Shown piece by piece: positions 24,515-32,225 of a stretch of 64,000 nt of DNA. Under the pieces are notes generated by a model that searched no databases, was not told the origin of the DNA, and worked only from the letters and a program-made list of their open reading frames with translations. The stretch is from the NCBI RefSeq assembly GCF_030538595.1, contig NZ_JAUNTS010000001.1:110200-174199 (forward strand). Reading direction: 5' to 3'. The number at the start of each line of letters is the position of its first letter. Position 1 is the stretch's first letter. This DNA is from Kocuria sp. GTDB taxonomy: Bacteria > Actinomycetota > Actinomycetes > Actinomycetales > Micrococcaceae. Position numbers and translations under genes: made by a program.

Positions 24515-25063
24515 TCACAGGTTGCGGAAGACGAACACGCCGCCTCCCGGCGCGTCCTCGACCGTGTAGTCGAACGCGAGATCACGGGTCCACGCCGCCC
24601 AGTCGAAGTACCGAGCAACGTCCTCCGGTACTCCTGACAACAGGCCGGTGCTGTCAGCCAGCTCCTCTGCGTACTCACGGAACGACTCCCACTCGCCGCA
24701 GTAGCGGTCCTCGAAATCGGGGATGCTCGGCAGGTCACCCGTGCCCTCAGCTACGTAGTCACCGCTCCTCACCCACGCGCACAACGCCTCGCGCTGGTGC
24801 TCCGGAACCGACGCCAGGGAGCTACCCCACTCAGTAGCCTCGTGCGGGCTCATCTCGCCGCGCACGGGCAGATTCTCGTGGTCGAAGCACCACAGCTCCT
24901 CGCAACCGGCGCTGCTACCGCCCGCGCCCCGGTGCACGTCGGTCAGGGTGACCTCGTCGGCATCGACCGCGTCGAACCACTCACCGACGAGGCGTCCGGT
25001 GTTGTAGCAGTGCAGGCAGCCGACCCACACTCGGGGCGCGCTGTCCAAGGTGCTCGTGTCCAT
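24515..25063 (-). CDS. ardA: ArdA anti-restriction protein
   Basis: 182 residues, acidic throughout, with the ArdA pattern: RVWVGCLHCYNTGRLVGEWF, ELWCFDHENLPV, DRYCGEWESFREYAEELADS, VARYFDWAAWTRDL. ArdA mimics B-form DNA and blocks type I restriction enzymes so that incoming mobile DNA survives. Start ATG after AGGAGGAG. It fits the mobilisable nature of the element. Confidence 0.92.
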   Translation of the reverse strand: MDTSTLDSAPRVWVGCLHCYNTGRLVGEWFDAVDADEVTLTDVHRGAGGSSAGCEELWCFDHENLPVRGEMSPHEATEWGSSLASVPEHQREALCAWVRSGDYVAEGTGDLPSIPDFEDRYCGEWESFREYAEELADSTGLLSGVPEDVARYFDWAAWTRDLAFDYTVEDAPGGGVFVFRNL

Positions 25064-25167
25064 GGATCTCCTCCTCATGTCGAGGAGAGCGGCGAACGCG
25101 ACCGGCAGTCAGGCTCTGATGAAATGACGCGCTTACGCCGCGTCAACCGCTCTCAGGAGACACCCCG

Positions 25168-25186
25168 GGTCCGCCTGCGGCGGACC
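25168..25186. terminator. Hairpin after the integrase gene
   Basis: GGTCCGCC-TGC-GGCGGACC, perfect 8-bp arms, three bases beyond the integrase stop on the minus strand. Likely rho-independent terminator, without a clear U-run. The rest of 25064-25167 holds no gene. Confidence 0.6.
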
Positions 25187-25189
25187 TAG

Positions 25190-26764
25190 TCATTTCCAGA
25201 CGATTTCGACGGATGCTGGATCAAAGCCTTTTCGCCCTCGGGGCTGCGGCAACAGCAAAACAGTTGCCAGAACATCAATTATCTGACGCCGCAATTCGAG
25301 CGAAGCGTGCTCAAAAGCGGCAGCGGGGTTGTCGACCCCGAGGATCGGTAGAAGAGCGCCCGTACGACTTTGGAGCATCTTTTGGGCTTCCAGTTCTTGG
25401 ATGCGCGTGCCGGCGGCATCACGGACACGTTTGAGGTCGTGTCCTTCGATGATCTCTGCATCGTAGTCGTGCTGTGCACGGGTTATCCTCGCGCGCTGGT
25501 CGCTTATCGCGGCGTCAATAGACTTAGTCTTGGGCGTATCTACAGGCGTTATGATCTTCTTCACGGCATCTTTTTTGGCGAGACGGACACTGATGACCCG
25601 CGTCACAAAATCGTCAATGGCTGGACCTGATCGGACCATGTGACCTGGGCACGTGTACCCGCGAGGCGCGCCTGTAACCTTCTTGCCGCACGCCTGACCA
25701 GTCTCGGAATCGACGAGTCCGCAACGGTACAGCCCACTCCCGAGGCGCTTGCGTTTGGTAGCGCCACTGGTGTTGGTGACGCGCTTCTTATCGTCGAGGA
25801 TCTCCTGAACTTTCCACCATATTTCGTCGTCCACGATCGCGTCCCACTGACCCCGGATAGGCTCCCCGGCCTCATCACGAATGATCTGGGCTCGCCAAGT
25901 TCGTCGACGGTTACCGTCCTTCTGGTATTCCTTGGGCGTGTACGTCGACAAGGCCGCATATCGCGGGTTGCGGAGGATGCCGAGCACCGTCGAAGGTGAC
26001 CAGGGGCCGTCAGGTTTGGGTTCTCGCGGCTCGTACGGCCGATTCTCGTCCTCGGCCCGGATCTTCCGCGCTTGCTCGCGTTCCATTGACACCGTGTGGG
26101 TATGTTTCGGGAGCGCGGGCAACTCTTTGATGACCTCGGTGCCGCTGAGGGCTCGAGCTAGCGAGCGCAGCGACTCCGGATGTTCTGGTTTGCTGAATAG
26201 TGCATAGATTGCTCTCACCGCGTCGGCCTCGTGCTTGATCACGTCGCCGTTAACTGCGTACCCGAGCGGTCGCATACCCTTCGGCGCGCGGCCCATCTTG
26301 GCTCGCTGCTGCTGCGCCTTGGACTGCCGCTTGCCCTTGCGCACAACCTCTGCGCGCGCCACCTGGATCTTGATCCCGGCGATCAGCAGCCCGTTTTCGT
26401 TCGTCAGGTCCACATCACCGGACACTGACTTAAGCAAAAGCCCGCGGAACCGAGCGGCGTCAACCCAGTCCTCCATCTGCCGGGGCTGACGAGTGAGTCG
26501 GTCTAGGTCCCAACACACGATCGCGTCGAATGCACCGGTTTCATAGTCAGAGACCATGCGGTCGTAGTCAGGTCGAGACTTAGTGGCGTCTGTGGCGCTG
26601 ATCGACTGGTCGATGTATGTCTCCACAACGGTCCACCCTTCGCGCTCAGCGAGCCGTTCGCAATCCTCACGTTGACGCTCAATGGCGAGCCCGTCCATCT
26701 CGCGGTCGAGGGATATGCGTAGGTAGATGGCAGCACGACGAGGGGCGGCTGACGGCATCTTCAT
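25190..26764 (-). CDS. Large serine recombinase (integrase)
   Basis: 524 residues. The resolvase catalytic domain opens AAIYLRISLDREMDGLAIERQ with Ser18 and has DAIVCWDLDRLTRQPRQMED. The recombinase domain includes PLGYAVNGDVIKHEADAVRAIYALF, and a zinc beta-ribbon shows YRCG...C and GYTCPGH. A coiled-coil C-terminus follows. Such enzymes catalyse directional attP x attB integration. A site related to the ychF junction lies 20 bp upstream of its start (26785-26806). Confidence 0.93.
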   Translation of the reverse strand: MKMPSAAPRRAAIYLRISLDREMDGLAIERQREDCERLAEREGWTVVETYIDQSISATDATKSRPDYDRMVSDYETGAFDAIVCWDLDRLTRQPRQMEDWVDAARFRGLLLKSVSGDVDLTNENGLLIAGIKIQVARAEVVRKGKRQSKAQQQRAKMGRAPKGMRPLGYAVNGDVIKHEADAVRAIYALFSKPEHPESLRSLARALSGTEVIKELPALPKHTHTVSMEREQARKIRAEDENRPYEPREPKPDGPWSPSTVLGILRNPRYAALSTYTPKEYQKDGNRRRTWRAQIIRDEAGEPIRGQWDAIVDDEIWWKVQEILDDKKRVTNTSGATKRKRLGSGLYRCGLVDSETGQACGKKVTGAPRGYTCPGHMVRSGPAIDDFVTRVISVRLAKKDAVKKIITPVDTPKTKSIDAAISDQRARITRAQHDYDAEIIEGHDLKRVRDAAGTRIQELEAQKMLQSRTGALLPILGVDNPAAAFEHASLELRRQIIDVLATVLLLPQPRGRKGFDPASVEIVWK

Positions 26765-26784
26765 GAATCCAGTCTACCAACAAC

Positions 26785-26806
26785 ACGTAAGACGTGTACG
26801 AACTTC
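26785..26806. other. Attachment-site-like sequence beside the integrase
   Basis: Plus-strand ACGTAAGACGTGTACGAACT (26785-26804) aligns with ACGTAAGACCTGTCCTGAAC (32195-32214) at the ychF/restriction junction: nine identical bases at the left, then TGT, C and GAACT. It also forms part of a short palindrome (ACACGT-AAG-ACGTGT). Integrase genes usually sit next to their att site. Likely an att half-site. Confidence 0.55.
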
Positions 26807-26883
26807 TTTTCAGTGTCCGTCCGACTGCAAGTGGTACTCTCAAATTGTTCGCCCGTCGTCACAACGTGCCACAGGAGCCTGCC

Positions 26884-27309
26884 ATGCCGCAGATAACCCT
26901 TCGAGTCCCAGATCTGGTTGAGTGCACGCACCGAGTCCATCCCGACTTGGGGAGCGTAGTTGAGGAATTCTGCGACGCCGACCAGAACAATCTTGCAGAG
27001 GCGGCATCTCTATGTCAGAAGTGGATTGCTCCCGAGTTCATGAAGCTCCTCAACGAGCTTGAGCTCGATGGGCGCCTCCCTGACATCGACTTCGACATCG
27101 ACGCTACCGATGCTTCTAAGCGCGTACTGACGTTTAGAGCGCATGAGGGCACGACGACTGAGGATGTTCGCGGCCTCGTCCAACGCGCATGGAAAGCAAC
27201 ACTCAACACCTATGCGGATGCCCTGTACTATCGCGCGCAAGAGTTGGCGACCGGACACTCCACACCGGATTGGACCCCCGACAAGGCCGTGGGTTCCCCG
27301 ACGCTCTAG
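26884..27309 (+). CDS. Hypothetical protein upstream of AbiV
   Basis: 141 residues, acidic, no signal peptide. Segments: PQITLRVPDLVECTHRVHPDLGSVVEEFC, KWIAPEFMKLLNELELDGRLPDIDFDID, VLTFRAHEGTTTEDVRGLVQRAW. ATG with AGGAGCC upstream. Eighteen bp before abiV, same strand, so co-transcribed; it may regulate or partner AbiV. No family recognised. Confidence 0.7.
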   Translation: MPQITLRVPDLVECTHRVHPDLGSVVEEFCDADQNNLAEAASLCQKWIAPEFMKLLNELELDGRLPDIDFDIDATDASKRVLTFRAHEGTTTEDVRGLVQRAWKATLNTYADALYYRAQELATGHSTPDWTPDKAVGSPTL

Positions 27310-27327
27310 GTGTAGGAGAATCGTCGT

Positions 27328-28023
27328 GTGAAGATGCATCCGAACACGGCGCGCACGTTCTGGAAGGCCCTCATGGACAATGCCTCCGGGCTCATCGCTG
27401 ACGCCCACACTCTGCTCGAGCGCGGGTCGTTCGGTCGCGCCCGATCGCTCGCCGTCCTCGCTCAGGAGGAGCTGGGCAAGGCGCTGTGGATCTATGAGAC
27501 GTTCGAGCATGACTGGAGTACCGGGACCGAGCGCGCGTGCGATGTGCCACGGCTGACGTCAGACGGCCGTCGACATGCGATCAAGTACATGGAAGCCTTC
27601 GTTTTCGGACAGGAACTCGCTGCGTTCTGGGGCGACTACGAGTCCTACGAACTACCGGAGGACGAATCCCCAGAAGGCTGGAAGACTTACTTCGCGAAGA
27701 AGAGAGACGAAGCACAGGCCGCGGGTAAGCGAGCCAACGAGGAGAAGATGGCCGGGTTTTACGTCGACCTTAGTGACAAGGAGGTCCGCTCTCCCGCCGA
27801 CATTTCCGCGGGAACGATCAATGCCGACCTCCAGACAGCGGCACAGGTCGTCGAGATGCTGCTCATCAAGGACCACAGCCGGATGAAGCTCGAGGCCACG
27901 ACGCCTTACGACAGCACGCACGCGCAGCAGCACCGACTCCTGCCGATCTCGCACCCCGAGGACTGGGCTGCAGCGTCGCAGGAGTTCCGAGACGGTGACT
28001 ACCTCAAGGGCAAGGAGGTTTGA
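27328..28023 (+). CDS. abiV: AbiV family abortive-infection protein
   Basis: 231 residues with the AbiV core ALMDNASGLIADAHTLLERG, GRARSLAVLAQEELGKALWIYETF and a C-terminal YVDLSDKEVRSPADIS. Lactococcal AbiV blocks phage late-gene translation after a phage protein triggers it. GTG start with TAGGAGA upstream. It converges with the HEPN-like gene, six bp apart. Confidence 0.85.
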   Translation: MKMHPNTARTFWKALMDNASGLIADAHTLLERGSFGRARSLAVLAQEELGKALWIYETFEHDWSTGTERACDVPRLTSDGRRHAIKYMEAFVFGQELAAFWGDYESYELPEDESPEGWKTYFAKKRDEAQAAGKRANEEKMAGFYVDLSDKEVRSPADISAGTINADLQTAAQVVEMLLIKDHSRMKLEATTPYDSTHAQQHRLLPISHPEDWAAASQEFRDGDYLKGKEV

Positions 28024-28029
28024 GCAGCG

Positions 28030-29151
28030 CTATCCGGCCCCTCGGGCCAGCCGGTCGGCGTAGCCGATGAGGCTCGTGACGAGCATAAGCACTTGGATGC
28101 AGTTGCGCTTGCTGAACTGACGCGAGGAGACGCCGTGGACGCTGGCGTGGCGGGAGTAATAGTGCGGTGCCTTGTCGCCCTTGTGACTCCAGAACTCCTC
28201 GTGCGCGTTCCAGATCGGCAGCCACACGAACGCTTCGCGGACGCCCATCTCATCAATCTCCTCGGGGACGTCCGCTCCTCTCTTGCGGTTCGTGATAGCC
28301 CCGCGGGCCTTCCGGTCGGGGTAGAAGCGGTAGATCAGTGTGTCCAGCGTGACGGTGAACATGGCCTGGGCCGAACGGGCATGGCCGGCGCGCATCGCGC
28401 CGAGACCGTCGAGCGCGAAACCGAGCTCGTCGCTGACCGCGGCGTGGTCTGCCCGCTCCAGCACCGCCGCGCAGTCCTCCATGAGCGACTCATAGCAATC
28501 GCTGAGCACCCGTCGTCGCCCGGCGCGGTCCTTCGCTCGCAGCAGCCGCAGGGCCGTCCGGCCACGCGGCACGAGGTAGAGCGGGATGCCCTCCTGCTCG
28601 ACGAACTCGTGGACCTGACTGGCCCTGATCTCGTCCGCATGATCTTTGAGGTTGGGCGGCAGCAGGGCGCGGTTGAGACCACGGAGTGCCTCGGGTTCGA
28701 AGAGGGGCCCGAGAGACCTTCGCAGGCCTTCCATTGCCTGCGCCTGCTGCTCCGAAATCCGCTTGAGCATCTCCTGGGTCGCGGGATCGAGGACCGGTCC
28801 CTTCCGCGCGGACAGGTCGAACGGCGGCATCGAGAAGGTGGGAACGCTCGCGGCGGTCGACGCCATCTGCTCCCGGAGCCGCTCGTTCATCGGCGCGAGG
28901 GCCTCGCGGACTATGGCGCTGTAGTCGGGCATCGACGAGCGGATCCGCTCCTGCAGGGGCGCGAGGACGCTGGCAACGAGATCGTCCATGTTCGGCAGCA
29001 GCGACCGCGAGAACCCCGCTGGCATGCGGAAGCCGACCCTTCGATCCTTCTGATCGCCCTCGGACGGCTCTTCCAACTCCGACGCTCCTTCCCCGGCACG
29101 GGAGGCGTCCTCGTCTTCAGGTTCGACCCCGTGGCCGTCGTCATCGTTCAC
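28030..29151 (-). CDS. HEPN-like RX4H protein of the ychF-linked defence operon
   Basis: 373 residues. The N-terminal ~150 are charged and Pro/Met-rich with helical repeats (LAPLQERIRSSMPDYSAIVREALAPMNERL). The C-terminal domain is helical and ends YYSRHASVHG...NCIQVLMLVTSLIGYAD, where R334-x4-H339 matches the HEPN ribonuclease motif. The ATG overlaps the TIGR02391 stop (ATGA). Probably an RNA-cutting effector. I do not recognise a named family. Confidence 0.72.
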   Translation of the reverse strand: MNDDDGHGVEPEDEDASRAGEGASELEEPSEGDQKDRRVGFRMPAGFSRSLLPNMDDLVASVLAPLQERIRSSMPDYSAIVREALAPMNERLREQMASTAASVPTFSMPPFDLSARKGPVLDPATQEMLKRISEQQAQAMEGLRRSLGPLFEPEALRGLNRALLPPNLKDHADEIRASQVHEFVEQEGIPLYLVPRGRTALRLLRAKDRAGRRRVLSDCYESLMEDCAAVLERADHAAVSDELGFALDGLGAMRAGHARSAQAMFTVTLDTLIYRFYPDRKARGAITNRKRGADVPEEIDEMGVREAFVWLPIWNAHEEFWSHKGDKAPHYYSRHASVHGVSSRQFSKRNCIQVLMLVTSLIGYADRLARGAG

Positions 29152-30005
29152 GGCGAACTTCCGTTGGACGCCGACACGCCGTCAAGTCTTCGATGGACCG
29201 TGGAGACCATCGTCAGCACTTCGAGCAGCTCGTCGTCGCTGATCGTGCGGCTCAGCCGCGGGTCGTGAGCTGTCGGGTTCCGGTAGAGGCCGTTCAAACC
29301 CTTCACGAGATTCGCGAGCCCGGTCTGCTCGTCCTTCTCGGTCTGCGTCCGCAGCGAGTTGATCGCGAGCATCGGGACGCCAGACTTGCCGAGCGCCAGA
29401 GCGGCGTCGATAAGGGCGGCTCCGTCGCCCGACGCTCCGGTCAGGCTACGTAGACGATCGAAGATACTCTTGGTCGCTTCGAGGCAGGCATGAAAGTGCG
29501 CCTGCTTTAGCACCTCCATGGAGCAGTACCGGAGCACTTCCGGATGGCACTTGCGGCGGCGAAGCTCGTCGCGGAGCGACGTGGCGATGCGTGAGGCTTC
29601 ATCCAGGGACTGGGCGACTGCACCCTTGGCAACCTTGCCCTCGTCGTTGACCCGCAGCCCGACGAACGCGAGATGCTCGTTGAGGCCGTCCTGGCGGAGG
29701 GAGAACAGCTCCGGCTGGCTCCGATAACGCACTGGCTCCATCGCCGTGACGATGAAAGTAATGATGCGCTTCGGACTCCCGAATCGGTTCTGCGCCACGA
29801 CGAAGGCCTCGGCGAGGCGAACCCGCTTGGTCGCGCCAGGAAGCGGGTCCTGCATGTCAAGGCGCGCCAACAGGTCTTGGATCTCACTCCCGGTCAGTCC
29901 ATCCTCAGTATCGGCGAGCACTGCCGCGACCGACTGCAGGACCGAGTACGACCACGGCGGTAGCGGCGGCTTAGACGCGGTCCCTTCTGTCAACGATCCA
30001 AGCAC
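29148..30005 (-). CDS. TIGR02391 (Hypoth_ymh) family protein
   Basis: 285 residues with the family's C-terminal domain: HACLEATKSIFDRLRSLTGASGDGAALI, INSLRTQTEKDEQTGLANLVKGLNGLYRNPTAHDPR. R242-x4-H247 is a HEPN-type RNase motif. The family is common beside restriction-modification genes. The N-terminal ~150 residues may sense DNA or partner. Overlaps the methyltransferase by 16 bp and the next gene by 4 bp. Confidence 0.85.
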   Translation of the reverse strand: MLGSLTEGTASKPPLPPWSYSVLQSVAAVLADTEDGLTGSEIQDLLARLDMQDPLPGATKRVRLAEAFVVAQNRFGSPKRIITFIVTAMEPVRYRSQPELFSLRQDGLNEHLAFVGLRVNDEGKVAKGAVAQSLDEASRIATSLRDELRRRKCHPEVLRYCSMEVLKQAHFHACLEATKSIFDRLRSLTGASGDGAALIDAALALGKSGVPMLAINSLRTQTEKDEQTGLANLVKGLNGLYRNPTAHDPRLSRTISDDELLEVLTMVSTVHRRLDGVSASNGSSP

Positions 30006-31198
30006 CGCTGACCGGAAACCCGTCCGTGATCTGGTAGAGCAGAGGGATTCACTTTGTCGGCCAGACTCACCGCTTCGGCAATCTCGGACTCGGTCTCATC
30101 GCTTGAAGCAATAAGCCCTCCAAGGACGGCGCATCCGACCTCCCTGCCCAGCAGCGTTGGGTTGACTCCCTCAATAGCGCGAGCGACGTGCCTGAAGACG
30201 AGAATGTCTTCATAAACGAGCGCCCCATAACGACTCCGGAACTTACGCTCATGCTTTCCGACTAGTTCTAGGCCACCGCTACCAGTTGCCATTTCATACA
30301 CTATCTGCGGGTTCGGAACTGCAGACCCGCGGACGCTAGACTCGCGTCCAACCACCCAAACAGAAACGCCGCCATTTCTCACCGCACGCAAACTCTCGCG
30401 CAGAGTCTCCCCAATGTCTTGCGCGTACTGAATGATCGTTAGGAAGCGATTCTGTCGATGCTTCCTGTTCGACCCGAACTCCGCCCGGGCCGCGGGCAGA
30501 ACCCCGTAACCAAGCAGCTCCACAGCCTTGCGATAATTTTGGTGGTAGTTGAAGACGTTCACGTACGGTGGAGACGTCAAAACCATCCCTGCTTGACCGT
30601 CCGGGACAAAAATTGATCGGGAGTCACCTAGTTGGATAGAAAGCTCAGGCCCGGCATCGGGCAAGCTCTCCACCAGATCTGATACAAGTCTGAGCGCGCG
30701 ATCAAGATTCCTCCTCAAAACCGTGTCACCATTCTTTAGAGCAAGAAGGAACACAGCATTGGCGACGAGAGACTCAAGCGGTTCGTCGGACTCCTGCACC
30801 ACTCTGAGAAGGGAACCCGTGTCGCTACTGGCAGCGCGATCGGCAGCGAACCTCGTGAACACGCGATTGAGTGCTTTTTCTCTTTCACTCGGGTGGAAAT
30901 TGACCAGCAGATAGAGACTGGCAAGAATCTGCGCCGCGGGATTCACCTCTACCCCATGGCTGGGAAGTCCAGCGCGCGCAGCCTCGATCATCGTAGTGCC
31001 GCTCCCGCAGAAGGGATCGACCACCAAGCCACCTTCAGAGTATGTCTGGAGGAGTACCTCGACCAACCCCGGGCTAAACTGCCCTCGCCATGGGAGCGAG
31101 TTGACGCGCCTTCCGGGCTCGATATCGAGGCGACTCTGCGGGATCACGTCGCGAGAGTACGCAATTTCTGAGTAGGACACAGCTTCAGCCACAACCAT
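29990..31198 (-). CDS. DNA methyltransferase of the restriction-modification system
   Basis: 402 residues. SAM motif DPFCGSGTTMIEAA (61-74) and catalytic TSPPYVNVFNY (TSPPY at 208-212). FCGSGTT before TSPPY is the order of beta-class N4-cytosine or N6-adenine enzymes, N4-cytosine being more likely for TSPPY. The start ATG shares a base with the nuclease stop (TGATG). Expected to protect the host sequence cut by the Bpu10I-type enzyme. Only one methyltransferase is present, although asymmetric sites normally need two activities. Confidence 0.88.
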   Translation of the reverse strand: MVVAEAVSYSEIAYSRDVIPQSRLDIEPGRRVNSLPWRGQFSPGLVEVLLQTYSEGGLVVDPFCGSGTTMIEAARAGLPSHGVEVNPAAQILASLYLLVNFHPSEREKALNRVFTRFAADRAASSDTGSLLRVVQESDEPLESLVANAVFLLALKNGDTVLRRNLDRALRLVSDLVESLPDAGPELSIQLGDSRSIFVPDGQAGMVLTSPPYVNVFNYHQNYRKAVELLGYGVLPAARAEFGSNRKHRQNRFLTIIQYAQDIGETLRESLRAVRNGGVSVWVVGRESSVRGSAVPNPQIVYEMATGSGGLELVGKHERKFRSRYGALVYEDILVFRHVARAIEGVNPTLLGREVGCAVLGGLIASSDETESEIAEAVSLADKVNPSALPDHGRVSGQRCLDR

Positions 31199-32181
31199 CA
31201 GAAATAGCCCCGCTCCACAGCATCAGAAAGGTCGGTCGTCTGATTCTGAAGGATAGCCCGGACCCTGTGGACGAATCGCAAGACGACATCGGTCCTTACC
31301 GGAGTATTTCGGAGACGTGCAACGTACGCCTGGCGATTCTCACGCCGATAACGGGCATTACTATAGTTCTTCCGGTCTTGAGAGCCTGTTCGTTTGCCCC
31401 GCAAGACAAGCACTTCGGAGATGTCTGTGCCAGCCGAACTGATAGGCGTCATATCCAGATACTCGCAAATCAAGAAATAGTGAGACCCGGGAGCCGCAAT
31501 AGTCAGATCATGGCTTGTAGCCGAGGCTTCCTGAAACATCGTTTTGTCGAGATTCGTCTTAAGTTCCGCGGCAATATAAGCCACATACGTCGAAACTTCG
31601 TCAGTCATCGACGAGTCGAAAGAAGAACTAAACGACGCCTTCATATATGCCGGCCGACCAATCGTGAAGTCTTGGTCCTTGCTCCGCACGACCAATCCTG
31701 GGCGGCCCGTCCCATCAGTTAGCGCTGACTGGAACCGAGCCGCAGCGAACGCCTTCGCCGGCCCGACGACCAAGTCGATATCGCCAAGTTCAGGCATAAT
31801 GACCGGATCGACGAGCCACGGGAACCATTCTTCGAGCACCGAATTGTCGAGCTTCAACTGTCCTTTTTGCCTATAGAGGAACGATTCATCGCTATCCCAG
31901 ATGAGATCGACTTCGATCTTCTCCTTGTAGGCGTTGAGAAGGCCCACAAGGTCTTCAACCTTTGCATCGCCAGTTGAAGTCAAGTTGGACATGTCTTCGA
32001 TCCATTGCGCGTAATGCCGAACCAGTGACTCGACCTTCGGCAGGTCCGAACCGGGGAGCTTCGCATTATTGACAAGTTCACGCAGTTTGTCCCCGTGCGG
32101 CGTGGGGCGACGGTATGGAGCAGCAGCAACTTCCTCGACTGGGACGGTCTCCTCGAAGGCGTCCTGATCTTCACGCATCAC
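31198..32181 (-). CDS. Bpu10I family type II restriction endonuclease
   Basis: 327 residues with Bpu10I-family blocks: FLYRQKGQLKLDNSVLEEWF, then GRPGLVVRSKDQDFTIGRPA, AELKTNLDKTMFQEASATSH, and YFLICEYLDMTPI. The E..K of AELKTNLDK fits a PD-(D/E)XK active site. Bpu10I itself cuts asymmetric CCTNAGC with two subunits; here there is one. The GTG start overlaps the ychF stop (GTGA) and lies within the attachment repeat, so translation depends on ychF. Confidence 0.85.
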   Translation of the reverse strand: MMREDQDAFEETVPVEEVAAAPYRRPTPHGDKLRELVNNAKLPGSDLPKVESLVRHYAQWIEDMSNLTSTGDAKVEDLVGLLNAYKEKIEVDLIWDSDESFLYRQKGQLKLDNSVLEEWFPWLVDPVIMPELGDIDLVVGPAKAFAAARFQSALTDGTGRPGLVVRSKDQDFTIGRPAYMKASFSSSFDSSMTDEVSTYVAYIAAELKTNLDKTMFQEASATSHDLTIAAPGSHYFLICEYLDMTPISSAGTDISEVLVLRGKRTGSQDRKNYSNARYRRENRQAYVARLRNTPVRTDVVLRFVHRVRAILQNQTTDLSDAVERGYF

Positions 32182-32225
32182 TTCTTGCCTCCAGACGTAA
32201 GACCTGTCCTGAACTCCACCACGTC
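32178..32225 (-). other. ychF 3'-end attachment repeat, copy A (live junction)
   Basis: Contains the last codons and stop of ychF, a GGAGG ribosome site and the GTG of the restriction gene. It matches copies B and C at TCACTTCT, CTCC, ACGT and AACTCCACC, with a 4-bp insertion and an altered middle that instead resembles the site beside the integrase (26785). This hybrid composition is what attL/attR products look like. Confidence 0.72.

Noticed and set aside
24797-25189. 130-codon plus-strand ORF opposite ardA
   Set aside because: Antisense to a clear ArdA with a strong ribosome site.
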